From: Siphonodentalium dalli
Taxonomy: Eukaryota; Mollusca; Scaphopoda; Gadilida; Siphonodentaliidae
DNA length: 64,000 bases
Assembly (NCBI GenBank): GCA_032622095.1
Contig: CP136061.1
Span: 263,844,077 to 263,908,076 of the forward strand
Reading direction: 5' to 3'
Below the pieces are notes generated by a model that did not search any database, was not told the origin of the DNA, and saw nothing but the letters and a program-made list of their open reading frames with translations. The stretch's first letter is position 1; each line of letters starts with the position of its first letter. The position numbers were made by a program, and so were the translations under genes. Below, in pieces: positions 1 through 12,311 of the stretch.

Positions 1-129
1 AGTGGTTGGACACAAGCGTGGAATCAGCAATGCACAGACGCGATGAAAAGAAAAATTGCTACTTCACAACTTCCGATATGTGATAATGAACAATTGAAGT
101 ATTTATTTATATATAAAAAGTTATTATGA
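1..129 (+). CDS. C-type lectin-like domain fragment, cut by window edge
   Basis: Frame 1 is open from the window edge to a TGA at 127-129. The peptide contains GWTQAWNQQC, an Ala/Trp-to-Cys pattern like the first helix of CTLDs, followed by IATSQLPICDNEQLKYLF, which resembles the second strand and helix of the N-terminal half of the fold. I infer a partial N-terminal CTLD exon of the lectin cluster. No strong splice donor is visible: weak GT sites at 99 and 120 would both leave phase 2, which does not fit the phase-1 acceptors at 537 and 4615. It therefore belongs to another gene model, is a decayed copy, or is a final exon with an unusual tail. Directly after it, an ATG at 130 opens a 39-codon frame with a hydrophobic start (MLMLIIISISFVSL) that could be a signal-peptide exon, but no convincing donor follows. 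Confidence 0.35.
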   Translation, partial: SGWTQAWNQQCTDAMKRKIATSQLPICDNEQLKYLFIYKKLL

Positions 130-536
130 ATGCTTATGTTGATAATTATATCAATTTCGTTTGTTAGCTTAATCAAAACCAGTTACGACGTCATGACATC
201 AAAACGTTATTTGTCTTATTTGTGGGCCGGAATTCAGTTGGAAAAATAAGGCATGTAGTGGGGCCAAGACAGCCCCTCTATACAGTCTCCCGCAAATTTA
301 ACCATAACCACGGACAGCATATTACATGTATATCGTTCATCGTTCACTTAGTAAAACTATAGTAAAGTTTGTTATGATAGTGTTGGTCCCGAAACATATT
401 ATATAGGTCTTTTATGTAAAAGATATATAACAAAACGCTCTTTACGCAACATACATCATTGTTACTGGGATGCAGTTACGCATACAGCGGGTCATACACA
501 ATCCTAAAACAGGATATCAACGCATTTTACCTTCAG

Positions 537-737
537 AGTGTCCGTCGTCAAGCGGCTACGAAGAATACACACTGGACGGAGGATGTCATTGTTTGAAATA
601 TAATGACTCACTGTTTCTCAACGCTGTGGGTGCCAAAAACGCATGCGCAGAGGAGGGGACACACATGTTGATTCCACAAACAAGAACATTCATCTACGAT
701 CTGCAGACAGCGTTCAAACAGAACGGATACGGGCTGC
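537..737 (+). CDS. C-type lectin-like domain, N-terminal exon
   Basis: The peptide begins CPSSSGYEEYTLDGGCHCLKY and continues with a NAVGAKNACAEEGTHML segment. This is the CTLD layout: an N-terminal Cys pair, then a helix with A-x3-C, then G-x2-L. The acceptor is a pyrimidine-rich tract ending CTTCAG at 531-536, and the donor is GTAAGG at 738. One base of a codon remains at 737, which is completed by the first two bases of the exon at 4615, so the two join in frame (C|CC, Pro). The joined domain is about 135 residues, normal for a CTLD. CTLDs are extracellular folds, often binding sugars; the ligand here is unknown. The upstream signal-peptide exon is not identified. Family and exon limits are well supported; function is not. 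Confidence 0.75.
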
Positions 738-746
738 GTAAGGAAA

Positions 747-1168
747 TCATCACCATTGTAATCGTCAGCATGGTCGTCATCATCACCATCTTTATCATCA
801 TAAGCATCGTCTGCTTTATAATAATCAACATCTCCATCGTCGTCATCATCACCATCATCATTATAATCATCATTTTTGTTGTTCTCCTCGTCATCATGAC
901 CATCATCATTGTCATTGTGGTCATCATCATTATCACCATCACCTTAGTCGTGATCACCATCATTATCGTCATCACAAGCACAGTCGTCATAATGATCAAT
1001 GTCATCATCAGCATTATCGTCATCATCATGATGCTCATCATTATCACCATCAGCATCGTCATCATCATCATCATCATCATCAGTTTCATCATCGACATCG
1101 TTGTCATCATCATCAACAACAGCACCATCGTCGTCATCATCATCATCATTATCATCAACTTACCCTGG

Positions 1169-1199
<31 letters not shown>

Positions 1200-1271
1200 A
1201 ATTATCATCATCAGCACATAGGCGGTCATCATCATCATCATCATCGTCATCTTCATCATCAGTATCATCAC

Positions 1272-1303
<32 letters not shown>

Positions 1304-1640
1304 GAATAGTCGTAATTATGTTCACCACTACCAATGTCGTCGTCGTCAGTATGATCACTACCATCATCGCCGTCGTCATCATCATAATCTTTATCATCAC
1401 CAGTATCATCATCATCATCGTCGTCGTCATCGGCATCGTGAACAACATTGTCGTCATAATCAGAATCGTCAACATTATCATCGTCACATCACTACCATTA
1501 TTATCATCATCATCGTCTTCGTCATCACCATTTCTTCATAGTCAATATGATCATCATCATCATCAACAACATCACTGCCGTCAGCATCATCATAATTATA
1601 ATGACCGTGATCATTAGTATTATCATGCGCATCGTCATCA
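747..1640. repeat. (ATC)n / (GAT)n microsatellite in lectin intron
   Basis: About 0.9 kb of imperfect ATC/CAT/GTC triplets begin nine bases after the splice donor of the lectin exon. All long open frames here (poly-Ile/Val, poly-Met, poly-His) are artefacts of the triplet repeat. Interruptions by CGTCGT and AACAAC show it is old. Confidence 0.95.
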
Positions 1641-1972
1641 CCACCAGTGGTCACCCTGGGGCGAAAAATCTTTGGGCCAATTCTGATTTTGTTTTGCCAA
1701 ATTAAAAACACTTTGGCCAAATTAAATCCTCATTTTCTGATCTCAAAACTAGTGAATATTTGCGTTTTATTTAATATTCTATATAATTATGTCCATACCT
1801 TCAAATACAGTGTCAATAATTCTTTAATAACACCACTGTTACTTGACAATACACCACTGCCCACATCTACCATTCAGCCTCTTGACAGACAAGGGATGCA
1901 TTAATCATCAGTACTGTTTTATTGTTTGATAGCGAACTGCAATGGGTACTTGTTAATACCATTTATCTGTAT

Positions 1973-3767
1973 CACCTAATTAATTAACAGATGACCATAC
2001 TATAAATCTGATTCTCATGTCTCTCCCTATCACCTAATTAATTAACATATGACCATACTATAAACTTGATTCTCATGTCTCTCCCTATCACATAATTAAT
2101 TAACAGATGATCATACTATAAACTTGATTATCATGTCTCTCCCTATCACCTAATTAATTAACAGATGACCATAATATAAACTTGATTCTCATGTCTCTCC
2201 CTATCACCTGATTAATTAACAGATGATCATACTATAAATGTGATTATCATGTCTCTCCCTATCACCTAATTAATTAACAGATGACCATACTATAAACTTG
2301 ATTCTCATGTATCGCCCTATCACCTAATTAATTAACAGATAACCATACTATACACTTGATTATCATGTCTCTCCCTATCACCTAATTAATTAAGAGATGA
2401 TCATACTATAAACTTGATTCTCATGTCTCTCCGTACCACCTAATTACTTAACAGATGACCATACTATACATTTGATTCTCATGTCGCTCCCTATCAACTA
2501 ATTATTTAATAGATGATCATACTATAAATTGATTCACATGTCTCTCCGTAGCACCTAATTACTTAACATGTCACCATACTATAAATTTGATTCTCATATC
2601 GCTCCCTATCAACTAATTAATTAAGAGATGATCATACTATAAACTTGATTCCCATGTCGCTCCCTATCAACTAATTAATTAAGAGATGATCATACTATAA
2701 ACTTGATTCTCATGTCTCTCCCTATCACCTAATTAATTAAGAGATGACCATACTATAAATTTGATTCTCATGTCGCTCCCTATCAACTAATTAATTAAGA
2801 GATTACCATACTATAAATTTGATTCTCATGTCGCTCACTATCAACTAATTAATTAAGAGATGACCATACTATAAACTTGATTCTCATGTCGCTCCCAATC
2901 AACTAATTAATTAAGAGATGACCATAATATAAAATGGATTCGCATGTCGCTCCCTATCAACTTATTAATTAAGAGTTGACCATACTATAAATTTGATTCT
3001 CATGTCGCTCCATATCAAATAATTAACTAAGAGATGACCATACTATAAAATTTGATTCTCATGTTGCTCCCTATCAACTAATTAATTAAGAGATGACCAT
3101 ACTATAAATTTGATTCTCATGTCTCTCCGTAGCACCTAATTAATTAACAGATGATCATCCTATAAACTTGATTATCATGTATCGCCCTATCAACTAATTA
3201 ATTAAGAGATGACCATACTATAAATTTTATTCTCATGTCGCTCCCTATCAACTAATTAATTAAGAGATGATCATACTATAAATGTGATTCTCATGTCTCT
3301 CCATAGCACCTAATTAATTAAGAGATGATCATCCTATAAACTTGATTCTCATGTATCGCCCTATCAACACTTTAATTAAGAGATGACCATACTATAAATT
3401 TGATTCTCATGTCGCTCCATATCAACTAATTAATTAAGAGATGACCATAATATAAAATTTGATTCTCATGTCGCTCCCTATCAACTAATTAATTAAGAGA
3501 TGACCATACTATAAATTTGATTCGCATGTCTCTCCGTAGCACCTAATTAATTAACAGATGATCATCCTATAAACTTGATTCTCATGTATCGCCCTATCAA
3601 CTAATTAATTAGAGATGACCATACTATAAATTTTATTCTCATGTCGCTCCCTATCAACTAATTAATTAAGAGATGATCATACTATAAATGTGATTCTCAT
3701 GTCTCTCCGTAGCACCTAATTAATTAAAAGATGACCATACTATAAACTTGATTCTCATGTCGCTCCC
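1973..3767. repeat. 58-bp tandem satellite, about 31 copies
   Basis: The unit starts CACCTAATTAATTAACAG, runs through GACCATACTATAAA, and ends TCTCTCCCTAT. Successive starts at 1973, 2031 and 2089 give a 58-bp period. Two sequence variants (CACC-start with CTCTCC, CAAC-start with CGCTCC) dominate the left and middle parts and become interspersed on the right, a sign of unequal exchange. The whole array lies inside the lectin intron. Confidence 0.95.
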
Positions 3768-4614
3768 GTTACAAATTAAAATTGGGTATTTTTTTAAATT
3801 AATGTTCGTAATCATTGTCGTAATCATCAACATCACTGTCATCACAGATCTTCATCATCATTACGATCATCAGCAACAATACTTTCGTCGGCCTTCCGAG
3901 TGTTACATGTCCTTCAATGGAGTCATATTTTATGTATGATGAAAAGGACTTAATTTTGCCCCACCAGCAGCTTATCTAGTCAGCATTACACACCAATATA
4001 AGAGCAAATTACAGGACCACTTAACAAAGGTTGTACACGTATAATTCTGATTCTTGTATAACACAATACAAACACAGAATACATTATCCCTCTACCTTAC
4101 AATTATATTAAGCCCCACTCCCAATACACTGGTATTAATCCGCTCCACCAATACAATATTAAGCAAACAAATGTTATCAACGTTTCGACTGAACATTTGT
4201 ACATAATTTTGATAAAGTACTTTGTGGATGATGTAGTAATTCCTTCAAGAGCCCAATCCTTTTTACGATTCAAATTTTCACGCAGAACAACAATTATGTT
4301 TTTGCTCATATTATCAAAACATTTGAGTGTGAATCATTAATGTCCATAATTAAAATAGAGACAAATTACGAAAATACATAAAGCAGAAACAAATAATTTA
4401 AGACATTAGGAAAATGTCAAATATTAGTTGGAGATGTGTCTGGCAGAATATTATGTGGTCTGTATTGGTCAGAGATTGTACACATCGCATTGTGATGTTT
4501 TTTTATATTCATTAGGTCATAAAAAAGGAACGTGCTACCCATATTGTATGAGGGACAGTGTCCGAAAAAAGTTAATTTCATTTGATCTAATTAGATATGA
4601 TTCTTGTATTCCAG

Positions 4615-4820
4615 CCAAACTATATATCTCTGGTGAAGATATATACAGCAACATGACATATTATTTCGACGACGGCTCTGTAGTACCAGCCACTCTCTTC
4701 GCTCCTGGACATCCAACTGACATTCGTGGGGTTCTACGTGTACAACTTGATGGTGGACTGTATATGATACATAGCGGAGGAGGACTGCAGGCAAAGGAAA
4801 CACTGTGTCAGATGTACTGA
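4615..4820 (+). CDS. C-type lectin-like domain, C-terminal exon
   Basis: After the acceptor TTCTTGTATTCCAG at 4601-4614 the frame encodes the second half of a CTLD. It has an LYISGED strand in place of the usual W-x-G, a YYFDDGS segment, LFAPGHPTD in the long-loop position, and a final LCQMY before the TGA at 4818-4820. Phase matches the exon ending at 737, so the two form one domain. The canonical EPN/QPD sugar-specificity triplet and the WND motif are not obvious, so calcium-dependent sugar binding is doubtful. The protein ends only two residues after the last Cys and one after Met, typical of single-domain secreted lectins. Confident for family and phase; the final gene model would need transcript evidence. 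Confidence 0.75.
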
Positions 4821-5431
4821 ATACAGGCAAAACTTATATATTCACATTGAAGTGGTGTGGAACGCTCGGTTGGGGGATTGCATGGCTTTTAGTATTAACT
4901 GATATATCAGATATCATCCCTTACCATAGACATACTACAAAACGTCCCGCTGAGCCCTGCATAGCTATTTCAGTTGTGCCACCATTCTCGAGACTACTGG
5001 GCGATGAAGACCATAGTGTACCTAAGTGCCAAACAAAATTCACGAGTTGAGATTGCAATATATTCGCCCTTATTATTTTGGAAGACCAAACTCACATAAG
5101 TTACTTAACTAATTCATTCCCGAAATGAAAAAAAGACACCAGGAACCTGTCGATTTTCGTCAGAACGGTCTGAGACATGTTTAGGTCCTCTTGAGGCTGA
5201 GCTGTGTTAATAACATAAACCCCACTAACTTGACCATAGAGAACAGATTTGTTACCATAAATATAGTACTATTATCACCATCTACGATAGCAACCAGCAG
5301 AAAGTACTATATTTCCATATATACACATGTGTATCAACTATATTATAACGCGTGTGGATGCATATATCTATATCTCATTTTGATAAATCTGTAATACAAC
5401 TATATGATGACCAGAATAAAACAGAATTGAA

Positions 5432-5731
5432 TTGAATTGTTATGACGGGATACACCCATTCATGGTAGCCGAGGAACTCCCCAAGATCGTGTATGTAGCT
5501 GACACTGTCTTCAGCGACAGCGAACAGAGTAGTCAGTGTATGCCAGTGTTTAATGTGAAGATACGTGTATATAATATGTGTGTAGGTGTTGAGCGTGCCA
5601 ATGTGGTGGATATACAAAGACTAATACACGCAGTCAAGCGTCCAGTTTCAATTATCAATTGTTCCATAGCAGTTGGTCGCTGTGAAGTCAGCACCCAAGC
5701 TCCAAGCTGTGAGGATAGTATGATCATTTAG
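5432..5731 (+). CDS. Unidentified open frame, possible exon
   Basis: A 99-codon frame ends at a TAG. The peptide has mixed, protein-like composition with several Cys (MCVGVE, INCSIAVGRCEVSTQAPSCED). I recognise no family. It lies between lectin exons on the same strand, so it could be an exon of a neighbouring gene, but no clear acceptor precedes it. Just upstream (5400-5440) AATAAAACAGAATTGAATTG looks like the 3' tail of a retroposon, so the frame may be fortuitous. Confidence 0.18.
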   Translation: MNCYDGIHPFMVAEELPKIVYVADTVFSDSEQSSQCMPVFNVKIRVYNMCVGVERANVVDIQRLIHAVKRPVSIINCSIAVGRCEVSTQAPSCEDSMII

Positions 5732-5739
5732 GGTTGTTC

Positions 5740-6480
5740 TTGACGGACTTATGAAACAACACTGAGGCTAGAAACTGCAACAGTGTTGTAAAAATATAAA
5801 GCTTTTAAAATTCAAACTGGAAACTCAGATCGTTCTTGATAAAACTTAGCACGGTATTCTAAAACAGCCACCAGTAAAGCAAATAGACTGGAAACTTCAA
5901 AAGTCTTGTAAGCATAAAATGCTTCAAGTAAAGTAAAACTGAAATAAATAAACTTGTCCTGATGTAACTGACATATAAGTCTAGATCATTGACCGCATGG
6001 ACAAAGCAACTCTTCCAAGCATTAATAAAACACTTAGATCTTTCTTGATAAACATTAACAGGGTATTATAAAACAGCCACTAAAAACAAAAGAGACTGGA
6101 ATCTTAAACAGTATCGTAGCATAAATAGCTTCAATACACGTAGAACTTGTCCTGATGTAACTAAGACATTTAAGACCAAATTATCGTGTGCATGTAAAAA
6201 GCTTACTGTTTCAAATATTAATGTAAAACTTAGACCGTTCTAGACCAAACAGACTAGAAACTTCAACAGTCTTGTAAAAAGTTGAAATAAACGTAAAACT
6301 GAAACAATTAAATAAATACAGCCTAGATAACTGTGCATAGAAAAAGCAACTGTCTAAAATGTTAATGTGGATGTCAATGGCTAGAAATCAGTTGAATTTA
6401 GCCAAACATTGAATAATGTTCATGGCTATCAACTCAGATGATATGTTGCTCTCACAACACATAAAGTATCCAAGTCTGAT
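5740..6480. repeat. Diverged tandem repeat, no gene seen
   Basis: A phrase like GACTGGAAACTTCAACAGTCTTGTA followed by CATAAA-GCTTCAA recurs near 5770, 5885, 6090 and 6250. Units are badly diverged and spaced about 120-210 bp. No open frame of note. Confidence 0.5.
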
Positions 6481-6604
6481 ATAGTGGCTACTTTTCATTG
6501 GGGAGGGTGTCCCAAATACAGGAAGTTAAGGACAAATTTAATTAAATACTCAATGGCGAAATGCAGCCTGGACCAGAAAGGACAAACGAAAATTAAATAT
6601 AAAA

Positions 6605-8340
6605 CTGGTATGGTATGGTATGATTTTGTTCTGCAATATATTTATAGGAATACAAAATGCAATACAATATATATTGCATGGAGGTGACGTTGTCTCGAAG
6701 ACGTCCTCCCGTCACTCCCATGTGCAGATAAATCAGGTGATGATTTCACTAAACATATATACAAGTATATTAACAAAGTTATATTTATATGTCCCTGATC
6801 CATATATTATATATATTAATTACACATATTTCAGTTTTGACGAGTACAGGAGTGTCGACTGGACTGTTGGGGTTAATTAATCAGTATTAGAGTTAGCACG
6901 GAATTGTCTACAATCATGGTACTTGGTATTATTACATTTGACGGATACATTTTTAACGTTGATTTGATCAAAATTAAATTTGAATATGGTTCTTGATGTG
7001 AGCTTTCTTAAATGTTTGTGGAGACTAGACCATATTTTAATGAACGAAAAGACCGGAAGTTCGGTGGAAAATGATGTTTTAGGTGTTTGACAAGCGAGGT
7101 CACCGCGTTGTCTCATTCTACTGCTTGTTGTGTGGAAATATGAGGTAAATGCATTTGGTAGTGCACTATAATGCCAATCATGTATACATAGTGAAACGTG
7201 TAGTTTATACAGATCTTCAAATTTAAGGACGTACTCTGATTTGAATAGTGGACTGGTGTGGCTGTTGTATTTTTCCTGCAGATAACTCGTATTGCTCGTT
7301 TTTGTAATTTAAAAAGTTTACTGGTTAGTGATACATATCCCCATACCTGGATTGCATACAATAAGTGACTATGGATTAATACATGGTATAGGGATTTTAA
7401 TGCACGCCTTGTCGGGATATTTTCACTCTGTGTATGCAGCAGATCGTTTTGATATTTCGGATGTAATGTTCTCGACGTGGGGTGTAAACTTTACTGATGT
7501 TTCGGTATTTCTATTACTAACACATATTAGTGCTTTGCCATTGAGGGTTAAGTTCATCTGAGAAGCCTTGTGGTCATTATTTGGGGGGGGGGGGCATCAG
7601 CATATATCCACATTTGGCTATATTTATCTTCAGCTTGTTGCTGCAACACCAATCATACAAATTACATAGATCTGAGTTGGCTGCAGTGGTAAGACGTTTC
7701 ATGTTAGAATAGGAAGTGTATAAAGTTGTGTCACCCTCGAAAGATACAGCATTTAGGCGTGTGGCTTCGGGTAGGTCATCAACGTACAATAAAAACATTG
7801 TGGGTCAAATAACCTATCCATGTGGGACACCACATGGAATGCTCTTATATGATTATTTGTGGTCATTAAAATTTACAAATTGAAGTCTATTTGCGAGGTA
7901 GCTTCTAAACCAAGACAGGGATATACGCCTTATGCCGTAAAACTGCATTTTATATAGGAGAGTGTCATGAGAAATAGTGTCAAACGCTTTAGATAAGTCA
8001 ATAAAGATTGATAATGTAGATTCCCTTGTTGTTGCGTTATTTCGTTCCGTGACTTATTTTAGTAATTGTATAAACGGTTGAGTTGTTGTAGCGATTTTCG
8101 AAAACCGTTTAGATGCTCATATAGAAGATCGAACTTAGTTAAACAAGACGTTAATCGTTTCGACATAAGTTTTTTCCAATATCTTTGAAAATGAAGGTAG
8201 TATACTTTTGGTCGATAATTATTAAATAATTTCGAGTCTCCATTTTTGAAAATTGGTATAACTTTGGCTGCTTTATGGATGTGGGGAAAATACCATTTGT
8301 GAATGATAAGGTGAATATATGGCTGAGGGGCGAAGCTTAA
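6605..8340 (-). mobile_element. Decayed non-LTR retrotransposon (reverse transcriptase remnant)
   Basis: Read on the minus strand, fragments of one reverse transcriptase appear in the right order. From 8340 down: NGIFP, then AKVIPIFKNGDSKLFNNYRP (about 8215-8270), DLLYEHLNGFRKS (about 8100), IFIDLSKAFDTISHDTLL (about 7985), WFRSYLANRLQFVNF (about 7900), CGVPHG (about 7830), FLLYVDDL (about 7785), SFEGDTTLY, LQKRAIRVI (about 7290) and a C-terminal TRQRGDL...FSFIKIW region. The catalytic FADD box reads FEGD, and stops and frameshifts separate the blocks, so it is dead. The 3' end appears to be the short (CATAC)n tail at 6605-6622. The layout fits CR1/L2/jockey-like elements; the exact clade is not assignable by eye. 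The endonuclease half is absent, as in 5'-truncated copies. Confidence 0.85.
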
Positions 8341-8839
8341 TCGAACACCTAATACAAACCTTGAAGTTATGTTGACGGGTTGAAATTACCACTGCTTTTT
8401 TTCTGGGATAGTTCCAACCCACGATAATGACGTCACTGTAATCAACCCTCGTGGAAAAAGCACATAACGGGCGTATTTTAATGAGAACATACGCTGTTGG
8501 AACTGTAGAACCTCAAAATACACTTTTCATGGACGTACAACTCGCTTTTTTTAAAACAGTCCAAAACCAGTTATATACGAAATGCGGCCATACGGGCATT
8601 GTTTAATCTCAATATTCGCTTAATATAGTCGTAAAACAGGTTTTTTTAAACTGTCCAATATGGGAATATTTCCATACAAAATACCCACAAATTGGCACTA
8701 TTTGATCTACCTTTTTCATCGACACTACTAATCATATGCGCGCTCTTTATACTGTGTTTTCACTACGGCCGCGCCAGTCAACAGAGTACGCTCACTATGG
8801 ACCCATCTCAGAATACAATCCGACCAATATGAACTAATG
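8341..8839. other. Unassigned, no gene seen
   Basis: No supported exon, hairpin or repeat unit was recognised here. Confidence 0.5.
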
Positions 8840-8995
8840 TAAATACTTAGGTCCAATATGAGCCTATATGAATATTTTGCTCCTATATGAGCCTATATGA
8901 ATATTTAGGTCCTATATGAGCCTATATGAATATTTAGGTCATATATGAGCCTATATGAATATTTAGGTCCTATATGAGCCTACATGAACATATTT
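8840..8995. repeat. 29-bp minisatellite, about 5 copies
   Basis: The unit AATATTTAGGTCCTATATGA + GCCTATATG repeats with a 29-bp period. The outer copies are more diverged. Confidence 0.9.
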
Positions 8996-9454
8996 GTATG
9001 ATGATATGTTGCTTTAATAGTGCAGCTCTACTCGGTGTTCAAATAATACAGTGATGTTAGATATCGGTCAACCACGGTTTGCGTTCACCCAATAACTCGG
9101 ATTAAAAAACGCCAATATATATTTCTGCCTATTGCAGAAGTGACGTCAATACGCCAGTACGGATGGAGACACACGTACCATATGCAATTGTATAATATGT
9201 ATGTCGTTTGACGATGGTGTCGATTTGATCGCACAATGAGTCTACTTGGATCAATTAACCCATTGCGTCTCACGGGCTATTGTATTTGAATGTACTACTT
9301 AGTTGCCAACGTCACGGTTTTGCGCGAGGTGAGAATTGTGACAAGCGAATTATAGTATCACCCGGGCTACGGTATCTATATCTGAGAATGTCTGTCTGCT
9401 ATATAAATTAATATGTGACCAACTTGGCGATCCCAATCGGGTCTAACCGGGATA

Positions 9455-9623
9455 GATTTTTTTTAACACTTTTTACCATTTGTTCTTACATTCTTTAACA
9501 ATTTTATAATTTTTAATGTGTTAAGCCAATGCATTCTCTTATATATGCGAGGCGACCTATGGTCGACTCGCATATATAAGAGAATGCATTGGCACAGGGC
9601 CCTTCTGTTGGGTAAAGGGTTAA
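9455..9623. mobile_element. Truncated hairpin-carrying TTAA MITE (right part)
   Basis: It contains the AT-rich spacer (TAACACTTTTTACC...), one 69-bp palindrome at 9525-9593, and the right end CTGTTGGGTAAAGGGTTAA with TTAA at 9620-9623. The left palindrome and left terminus are missing. Confidence 0.85.
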
Positions 9624-9789
9624 TACAATGTTGCAGATGAAAAGCTTCTAAAGTGACGGTGGTGGAATGAGGGGTGGTAAAGTGGAGTGCCACCAAACCG
9701 ATGAATTATATTTTATTTTATTACAACTGATTCAAACTTATTTATAGTCATCTCTATGACACATGGGATGTAATTGTGTGGTTGATAGA

Positions 9790-10181
9790 TATAACAGTTT
9801 TGATGTCTAGATCTCATTCAGCGCTATCAGCCCGTCAGACCCCTCAGGTCCGCCAAGGCAAATCAACTTGTCTATAAACCTGGGGATCTGGTTACATGCG
9901 GCGATCGCGCTTTTTCTGTGGCTGGCCCAAAGCTGTGGATTCTACTTCCTGATCACTTAAGGATTCCACAAAACATAAATGATTTCAAATCAGTACTTAA
10001 AACCCACCTGTTTGAAGTGGCATTTGGTCTTTGGCCCACATTGCGTAAAGTGAAGAAATAGCCGCAGTTTATGTTGTATATTTGTATTGTGTTGTATATG
10101 TTTTATGTGTAATATTGTTAAGTCCGAGAGCACATTTATGGAGTCGTGACGATAAACCTTATTATTATTATTATTATTAGA
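9790..10181 (+). mobile_element. 3' end of a second non-LTR retrotransposon
   Basis: The frame GDRAFSVAGPKLW...LPDHLR...INDFKSVLKTHLFEVAF ending in TAG at 10059-10061 is the conserved C-terminal tail of CR1/L2/Rex-type reverse transcriptase proteins. A 3' UTR follows, with GAGCACATTTATGGAGTCGT and a terminal (TTA)n tract at 10159-10180, the usual 3' tail of such elements. It is strongly 5'-truncated and on the strand opposite to the copy at 6.6-8.3 kb. The families may differ, since the tails differ. Confidence 0.8.
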
Positions 10182-12311
10182 TGGAGTTTAGGAAGGGCTC
10201 AAAAAGTAATGTAAACAGAAAATTACTGAAGTCTAATCGAGTACATCTAGAAACCTACGCGGACGTATCGTATCTATCGGCTTTAAAATTGGAGAGAGAC
10301 CACCCAATAACATCGTTCAGCCTGTTCCCTTGGATCATAGGTACAACTTAACTTATTTGGAGGTCGAAATATGTTCAATATTGAGCAATAGGTTGTATAC
10401 AAGTTTATTATCGGCATAATGTGTTTTCATTGTGGCCCACGCCATTCAACGGCATAACCTGTATAAGTTCACCATGAGCTTATGTCCGAATCAAATAAGT
10501 ATAATAAATTATGACCCTATGCGAATATTTCGATTCAATATGAACTTATTCAGATCTAATAGACATAAGTCACACAACCGATTGTAATCAACAAGCGCTC
10601 TTAGTATTCTGATTTGGTCACTGCGATGTATTTGTAGCAGGCATTTTATGATAGGGCGCGCATTTGCCATGAACCATTTCTCATATTGAGTGTAAGAAGG
10701 TTGTCGCATGACTTGAAACTTCCCCAACAGGACAACAGAATGAGCTATGCCACACGGGACGTTTCATTTAAGGTATGGTAACAACAGAAATTTCAGAATT
10801 GATGTACCCTATTATGTTTAAAACAGTCAGTTTAAAAGAATACAGGGCTAGTTTCCCCCAAAAAATAGCATGATATATCAGTGCGCCAGTTTGTGAAGCA
10901 TTATACCAGAACATTATACGACAATTCGTTGATCCATGTTGCTTCCCTCGTTGAGCCTTTTCCTCCACTTCTTCGTCATGCTCTCTCATTCGCTAGTTGT
11001 TGATCAACCGCATCTGGCCACACTCACACTACTCACATGTCATTGCTGACGCGTCTGAAAAGACCATTAAATGTGTCTATATCGTTGACACATTTCACAG
11101 CTTTCTTACAGCCGATTACCGCGCTACTACTATGAAAATATTATGCAATGCCGCCAAGTTCAAACCAATAATATATACGAGTATTGTATACCATGTTCGA
11201 TAGGTACGTCGTCGATACAAGGAATGATCAGACCGGACCCATGAGCCCGTTAATATAGGTTTGATGGCCAGATATCGACTTTAAAAAGTATAATATCAAC
11301 GATTATGGATACTGGTCACTCTAGCAAAGATGCCGACGATATTCTCTTATTATATGAGTGATCAAGTATACCTTTATTGTATTGTTTCGCATTTATCAAC
11401 CAGAGGTAGATAATTATGATATGATACCAATCTTAGCAAGCACGTTGGGCCTCAAATACCTTACTGATCCGTGTATATATATATGTACATGGATCCGTCG
11501 AATGCACAACAATGTGATTCAACAAGTCAACATTTTACCCTGGGATTTATATGAAGCTATAACTCCGCCCGCGACGTCGCCTGATCTTGTGTATACCCCT
11601 CACTACTATTTATAGGAAAACCCAGTAAATATCTTGATGTATCAACTCCTTTGCCGTATGCTATAGTATGGGACTTTTAGAAGAAAGTTTATAATAATAA
11701 TAATTTATTGTCGTGATCGTCGTATTATTTACGGGTGGTTAAGAATTTATGACTAAATTGGTATCAAATCGGAACAGGGAATCTTTAAACGGACATGAGT
11801 CGTTCCAACCCATAATTATACATAATTTGGTAAGAGGTATATCAAAACATACCAACGCGGAAGAGGTATGGTCTGTTATTCATCTGGGGTGATTTTCACT
11901 AAAACTAAGTAGACGACAGATACTATACACGTACAGAAGGATTCCTATTTATAGTGGTGGGAAATGTTCAGATAATAAGTTCAACAACCGACATATCTGC
12001 ACATGTCCTGACGGATGACTATTTGTCATTGAGTATTTAGTACAGAAAGTGTTATGGTAACGCAATATACCCTTTCCGGAACTCCCGTTTCTGATTCGGA
12101 AATTCCGATGAATACGTCGGGCTCCGAGCGTCGTGTTACAAATTGTATTTTGTATGATTTCAATGCATCCTGACAGGTAAGTCAGGTATTCATCGATTTA
12201 TTTCGATATCGGGAGAAATTAAAAAACGAATATAATTGGATGTACGTTGGAGCACAACCCGCCATGTGGCTTTAATATAAGGCATTACAGTATCCATTCA
12301 TATCGACACAG
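10182..12311. other. No gene supported; possible upstream intron of the lectin exon
   Basis: I searched for the N-terminal half of the CTLD that ends at 12535 and found no convincing match. A short EGF-like peptide (GGKCSDNKFNNRHICTCPDG, then stop) lies at 11956-12018 behind a TTTATAG, which may be an exon relic. Confidence 0.4.

Noticed and set aside
470-1617. Long open frames of poly-Ile/Val, poly-Met, poly-His and poly-Ser
   Set aside because: They are the frames of an (ATC)n/(GAT)n microsatellite; only 537-737 at its left edge encodes a real domain.
1973-3767. CRISPR-like array of regularly spaced repeats
   Set aside because: The 58-bp unit is continuous with no unique spacers, and the DNA is eukaryotic.
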